Source: Adineta ricciae
Taxonomy: Eukaryota; Rotifera; Eurotatoria; Adinetida; Adinetidae
Assembly (NCBI GenBank): GCA_905250025.1
Contig: CAJNOJ010000040.1
Coordinates: 372,001 to 436,000, forward strand
DNA length: 64,000 nucleotides
Reading direction: 5' to 3'
Position numbers and translations under genes: made by a program. The notes under the pieces were generated by a model, which ran no database searches, was not told where the DNA came from, and saw only the letters and a program-made list of their open reading frames with translations. This document shows, piece after piece, positions 59,370 to 64,000 of this stretch. Each line of letters opens with the position of its first letter. The first letter of the stretch is position 1.

Positions 59370-61575
59370 GCGTTAAACAATGGCTGTCAATGGTTGTTTT
59401 TCGTTTGTATTCGTTGAGAATGGCAAGTTAAATAATCCACATAAATTTCTCTGTTCAAATCAATTAAATTGTATTGGCACATGTAATAAGAAAAGAAAAT
59501 ATTCTTGATGACAAAGTTTCGTAGTTCTACAACGACAACGGCAAAATAGTTGTGATAGGATGGGTAGCTAAAAAGAGAAACACGAGAGTAAAAACAGCAG
59601 AAAAGAAAAGAAAAAAAACGGGCAAGCAATATTACTACTCATATGGAATGAGGCTGGAGACGAGAGAGAGAGAGGGAGGGAGGGACAGAAAGAAATAATA
59701 AAACTTGAGCATTTTGGACGTTGTAGCTTGAAAAAGAAAGGGAACAATGCGCAATACATGAGCATTTTCTTTTGACAATCAACTAATGTTGGTGGTAGTT
59801 GCAAGTTCATTACCTTCATTCTCTCTTTCCTCTTCTCTTTCTTCTATCGTACACAGATTTTACACGTACATCTGTGTAAAATCAATGATATTATATATAC
59901 ATATCTGCTTGTGTAGCACATTGCTCTCTTCTGACCGTTCATTCTCCATCGATCAACAACGTGTATCATCAGCAAGCATAGGAGAAAACAGACACAGAAA
60001 GAAGATTAGTTGTCGCCTCCAGTGAATACTTAACTAGTCAGAATCATTTGGTTACCAGGCACGATGATTCAACAATGTGCAACGTAGCGAAATTGAGATA
60101 TATCAATCGAGAAACTTTCGAAAGAAATCGCTTTTTTATGTTTAGCTCGTCAATTACTAATATAAACACTACTGCTGTGAATCAATCGATAGTAGGTTGT
60201 GAAAAATGTTGTGTAAGAAAGATTCAATAGAAGTATAATAACGAATTGATCGTAAATGGGATTATAAAAGTTAACTCATGATGAATAAAATGTTTTTCTT
60301 TCTGCAATGAACATACAATAAAACAACTCAATGTGTATTCTGTCGAGATTTTGATTGAAAAGGCACGTCCATGACAAGAATATGATAGTTATTCAGAAAA
60401 GTTCTTGTCATTTACAGAATATGTTATTATTCTATTTGTTCATCAAAGAAGAAAAGGTTATCATTGATCTGATTATATACAAATCAATCTATCAAAGTGC
60501 GATGTTGTACAAGACCCATCTTTTCGATTAAACTGTGTTGTATCGACGTCAGTTGCTTGATGAACTCAGCGAATGTCTGTCCAAATAATCGATTATTTGT
60601 GAAACATGACAAACGTCATTATGTTAAGTTGTAATGGATGTGAAATGAATTTTTATCAGGAGTAGAGCGAAACCGTAAACAATTTCGATTCACATTTGTC
60701 TTCACCCGGTGATTTTATTAATTTTCGCTTTTTTCTTCAAGAAACAGAATTGTTCAAACAAAACTCAGCTATTCAACCGACGAAAATAAACAGAGGTGAT
60801 TTACTTAATAACGCAACTTCTCGTCTTATTTACAAATTATACTGTCAAACCTAATAAAGGTTGAAGGTAAAATAAATCGAACAACGCACCAGCTCTTCTA
60901 TTTATGAATAATTTGCTGTTGATCAGAGGTAATTGACGAAATTGAAACCTGTAAAAAATGTTGACGGTAGGAAAAATTAACATAGTTGTCAAAAGAAAGT
61001 ATCAAATTCTGATGAATATTTCGCAGAATCGAAGACACACAACGGCATTTCACTCATAGGTTCTCTATTCTAAACTGAACAAAAAAAAAATAATGAATCT
61101 TACTACACGTATGAAGAAATTCATCACATACAATCTCTCCAGCAGTGATATGCATAGTTAAATACTTGAGTAGTATTTGCTTTATCTTTCATTCCGAACT
61201 TAAGCTGGAAGAGCTGATATTTTCTTTTAGTTTCTTTGTCCAATGGCGAACGTTCGCAGATTGTGACCTTCTGAGACAAATTACTCACGATTAAGTAAAG
61301 TAGGTATATCCGTTCCGATCATATGACACTTCTGAAAAATGCAATAGATTCTAGAACTACTCTCATGCTTATAGTTTATTGATATAGCGGACAATATTGG
61401 AAGTAATTCTTCCATTTAACCATTCTTTGGGTACAGTTAAGAAATGTACATACAAAATATAAAACTATGGGTAAGAAAATAATAAAAATTGAACAACTTT
61501 GCAATGCGGTGATGTAGAAAAGCGATCTACTTCGATAAACTATATATAAAAAGTTTCAAGCGTAGATAATTTGAA
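59370..61575. other. Intergenic region, no gene seen
   Basis: This lies upstream of the STRA6-like gene and downstream of the charged protein gene. A short GA-rich patch is at about 59661-59690. The open frames at 59387-59629 and 59568-59819 are phenylalanine and serine rich translations of purine-rich DNA and are not credible genes. Confidence 0.5.
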
Positions 61576-62586
61576 TCAAGATTGAGTTTGTTCCGCGACG
61601 GCATCTGCTGCATCGTTATGCGATAGTTGATCTGAACCGTTCTCTTGTTTGTTTATTGAAGAAGCAAAAACCTTCGATCGTTGTTTGACAGTTGGCGGCG
61701 AGGCATCCATAGCTTTACGGTACGATGAAGATCGTAAAAGATGGATACGGTTTTCATCGGTAATTCCAGAGCTCGTTGATGAAGAGTTAACTGTGACTGA
61801 TCGTTCAGACTCATCTTCATCGTCTGATACCGGTTCAAAGTGGAATTCACCGATGGATTCTTTAAGTTGCCTGTCACTCAAACGGATCGATGGTTTTATA
61901 AGTAATTTACTTATGGTATCATATGTAATTGCCGTTATATTCTTTTCATCTTTCAGTGATTTCATATTTCCATCATCGATATCGGCCTCTGATGCTTTTC
62001 GTATTGATGCTTCAGTGTGTAGAACAGGTCGTTTCGATGACATGATCGTTTTAACTGTATCATAAGTTTTAACAATACGACCACCGTCTTCGTCTTCGTC
62101 GTCGATTTCGATCGTTTTTTCTTTTCGGATGATTTTCTTGAGTTTATTTATTTCACTATCCGATACGCCATCTCCATCATGATCATTGTTCACTTTGTTT
62201 TTAATCGCTTTTTCTTGTTCCTTCTTTTTCGTTTTTTCTTTCACTGCTTGTTTTTTCTTCTCAGCTGCATCTAACTTTTGTTTATATACACCACCATCAT
62301 CATCTTCATTCTCATCATCATGATGCCGAACACACAGTGGCATTGAAGACTTCTTCTTAGTTTTAGTTGGTTTGACTTTGCTTTTCTTATTCACTATTCC
62401 ACCATCTTCATCTTCATCGACAGGATCATCGATTAGAGCAGTCTGTTTCTTCTTTTTCAATTCATTTCTTTTCTTCTTCTTCTCTTCAGCTTCTTGCTTT
62501 CGTCTGGCAATTGTCTTTGGATCGATACCGCCATCGTTATCATCGTCATCTGATTTAGTACGTTTCTTCAACTTCGATTCAGGCAT
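61576..62586 (-). CDS. Highly charged acidic-repeat protein, unknown
   Basis: This intronless 336-residue product has no domain I recognise. Its N-terminal half alternates Lys-rich runs (EEKKKKRNELKKKKQ) with acidic patches that end in a pair of Gly: DDDNDGGIDP, DEDEDGGIVN, DENEDDDGGVYK and DEDEDGGRIV. One further patch reads DHDGDGVSDSE, which resembles the calcium loops of thrombospondin type 3 or EF-hand proteins. Lys-rich runs between the patches should form long single or coiled helices (KEKTKKKEQEKAIKNKV). The C-terminal half is Ser-rich. No signal peptide or membrane segment is seen, so it is probably cytoplasmic or nuclear. Acidic patches could bind calcium or basic partners; that is inference. 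Confidence 0.75.
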   Translation of the reverse strand: MPESKLKKRTKSDDDDNDGGIDPKTIARRKQEAEEKKKKRNELKKKKQTALIDDPVDEDEDGGIVNKKSKVKPTKTKKKSSMPLCVRHHDDENEDDDGGVYKQKLDAAEKKKQAVKEKTKKKEQEKAIKNKVNNDHDGDGVSDSEINKLKKIIRKEKTIEIDDEDEDGGRIVKTYDTVKTIMSSKRPVLHTEASIRKASEADIDDGNMKSLKDEKNITAITYDTISKLLIKPSIRLSDRQLKESIGEFHFEPVSDDEDESERSVTVNSSSTSSGITDENRIHLLRSSSYRKAMDASPPTVKQRSKVFASSINKQENGSDQLSHNDAADAVAEQTQS

Positions 62587-63323
62587 AGTAAATTAGTTCT
62601 TGTTGATCAAATGTCTAGTGAGCAAATAGGATATTGAAAAATAAATCATCTCCATTATTCGTTCTTACCTTGAATAAAATCTGTGATATGGACTTACGAG
62701 GGAGTTTTTATCATTCGAATTTCTCTACTCAGTCGTTAAAGTTGTATTATATTTAAGTGTTACGAAGTCTTTCTCATACGTCAACATACGGTGTGATTCA
62801 TATTCGTGTAGGTGTGTTGACATATAGAATATGTGTTTCGCTTACCCATTCGTATGTGTCACGATTAATATTTGGCTTTTATTCACTGTTCTGACGTTCT
62901 TTTTTTCTTCTCTCTCGTCAGTGTAAGAACGAAATTCTTCTGTTCTGTTTTTTGAGTATTACTGTCAGATTTGCACACAGTTTCAGAGCATCCTGCAGCA
63001 GGACACTTTCTTTTGATTTACAGGCTTGTATACGCGTCTTAGAAAGATCAAGAGAAGAACGATAAAATTCCAAGTTCTTTCTTGAGGAAGTTTGATGGGT
63101 CCGATTTCCTTCAAAAATGTATTTCAAATAAAGGCAGTGTCGATACTTTCACTAACACTGTTCGACATTCTGATTATCATGTGATGAGAGAGCAAAACAA
63201 TAGAAAGTATCTTGAATAATCTGTCGTCAAGCTGCTGATTATTTTCAAAACTTTTAAATATGAAAATTCTGTCAGTTAAATGATTTATTATTACATAAGA
63301 ATATTCGATAATTAATGAACCAA
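62587..63323. other. Intergenic region, no gene seen
   Basis: No coding region is supported here. The open frame at 62918-63127 has no domain and no sensible context. The part next to 62587 should hold the promoter of the charged-protein gene. Confidence 0.5.
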
Positions 63324-63605
63324 CTAGCTTGGACGATAGTTATGATAATATGGTAAATAATAATATCTTTGACGTCGGATACAATATGAACTAACAGATA
63401 TGAAAATAACAAATATCAATGAACCAATGATAACGCCGACAATAGCTGCCGGACTGAATGTATCGGGATAATAGGTGCGAGGTGTCGTTACAGGTTTGTT
63501 TGTTGATGAAGTTTCCAATGATGACCAACTGGTTGACTGTATAGACGTTGAACTATCAGAGAATTGGGTTTCATTAGAATCATTTGACGAATAGATACCT
63601 AAAAT
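63324..63605 (-). CDS. Last exon of a single-pass membrane protein, 5' part not found
   Basis: This exon seems to begin after an AG acceptor (gattttag on the minus strand near 63600) and gives a Ser/Thr-rich stretch likely to be O-glycosylated (SDSSTSIQSTSWSSLETSST), then one transmembrane segment (AAIVGVIIGSLIFVIFISVSSY) and a short basic, Tyr-rich tail (RRQRYYYLPYYHNYRPS) ending in a stop. It therefore looks like the C-terminal end of a type I membrane protein such as a mucin-like or receptor-like protein. I could not find the upstream exons between here and the window edge; they may lie beyond it. The Tyr-rich tail could be a signalling or sorting site. Function is unknown. Confidence 0.6.
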   Translation of the reverse strand: MLGIYSSNDSNETQFSDSSTSIQSTSWSSLETSSTNKPVTTPRTYYPDTFSPAAIVGVIIGSLIFVIFISVSSYCIRRQRYYYLPYYHNYRPS

Positions 63606-63620
63606 CAATCTTGTATTCAA

Positions 63621-64000
63621 GTGTTGTTACTATTATTCCCGATCAAATCGTGAATTCTTTAAAAGCATTCATTTCCCATTGTTACAATTACTGCATTATG
63701 TCATAAAGTCAATATTTAATTACTCTATCTCGCAAAGTATTGACAATTAAGACGTACTGTGTATCAAGCAGATGAAGATCAAAAAGTATCGATGCATTCC
63801 GTTGTATTCGTTTTGTTGTTGACGAAAAATAAAAACAACGTTGTAGATTACTATCTTTCTTCTCTAATCATCTTGATAAACTATTGACTCATGATAAATA
63901 AAGATTTCAGAAAAAAGTTTTGCTTTTGTGTTATATGTATATTTTTTCTTTGAAACCAAACTGAGAGACAAGGTCTTCTTTTTCTTGCATAACGAAAAAA
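63621..64000. other. Window edge, no coding sequence seen
   Basis: This stretch is AT-rich with no exon that I can connect to the membrane protein exon before it. It is most likely intron or flank of that gene. Confidence 0.4.

Noticed and set aside
61577..62065. Plus-strand open frame opposite the charged-protein gene
   Set aside because: It is the complement of an acidic and Ser-rich coding stretch, with no independent signal.

Overview
The window is animal nuclear DNA. It is AT-rich, genes are cut by many short introns (mostly about 48-70 bp, GT-AG), and nearly every recognisable protein is a metazoan one: HAND, SLC52, GILT, PLD1, SNX14, TOM1, STRA6-like and two GPCRs. Very short introns, dense genes on both strands, near-identical patches between paralogues that suggest gene conversion, and an intronless bacterial-type ketol-acid reductoisomerase-like gene lodged between two ordinary animal genes together point to a bdelloid rotifer (Adineta or Rotaria type). 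That assignment is inference; no marker gene proves it.

Layout. 1-2.1 kb: non-coding. 2.1-3.1 kb (+): HAND-family bHLH transcription factor. 4.5-5.8 kb (-): SLC52-type riboflavin transporter. 6.0-6.3 kb (-): small one-pass membrane protein. 6.5-7.4 kb (-): GILT thiol reductase. 8.5-14.0 kb (-): PX-PH-type phospholipase D (PLD1/2) with an enlarged loop. 14.0-19.2 kb: about 5 kb without a convincing gene. 19.2-19.7 kb (+): Ly6/quiver-like GPI protein. 20.3-31.4 kb (-): three tandem secreted GH31 alpha-glucosidases with trefoil domains. 31.4-32.7 kb: decayed pieces that resemble both ends of the neighbouring sorting nexin gene. 33.3-37.1 kb (-): SNX14-like sorting nexin. 37.2-38.2 kb (-): KARI-like gene, the clearest foreign gene. 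38.7-40.9 kb (-): TOM1-like VHS-GAT adaptor. About 42.0-42.95 kb (+): cytochrome P450 pseudogene with CYP51-like motifs. 43.4-46.5 kb (-): unrecognised disordered Gln/Ser/His-rich protein. 47.6-48.7 kb (+): intronless class A GPCR. 48.9-52.2 kb (+): adhesion-type GPCR with leucine-rich repeats. 52.4-59.4 kb (-): STRA6-like retinoid receptor/transporter with lectin-like and EGF-like N-terminal modules and a very long disordered tail. 61.6-62.6 kb (-): charged acidic-repeat protein. 63.3-63.6 kb (-): last exon of a one-pass membrane protein whose upstream part I could not trace.

The genes do not form one pathway. Several belong to endosomal, lysosomal or lipid work (GILT, GH31, PLD1, SNX14, TOM1), which may be chance. 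Most interesting for follow-up: the KARI-like gene, which looks horizontally acquired and has lost residues normally needed for KARI catalysis; the conversion-like tracts among the GH31 copies, one covering an intron; the lectin-EGF-STRA6 fusion; and the relic P450. Exon limits were set by eye, so boundaries of multi-exon genes are approximate except where positions are given. Multi-exon genes are listed as single spans from start codon to stop codon.
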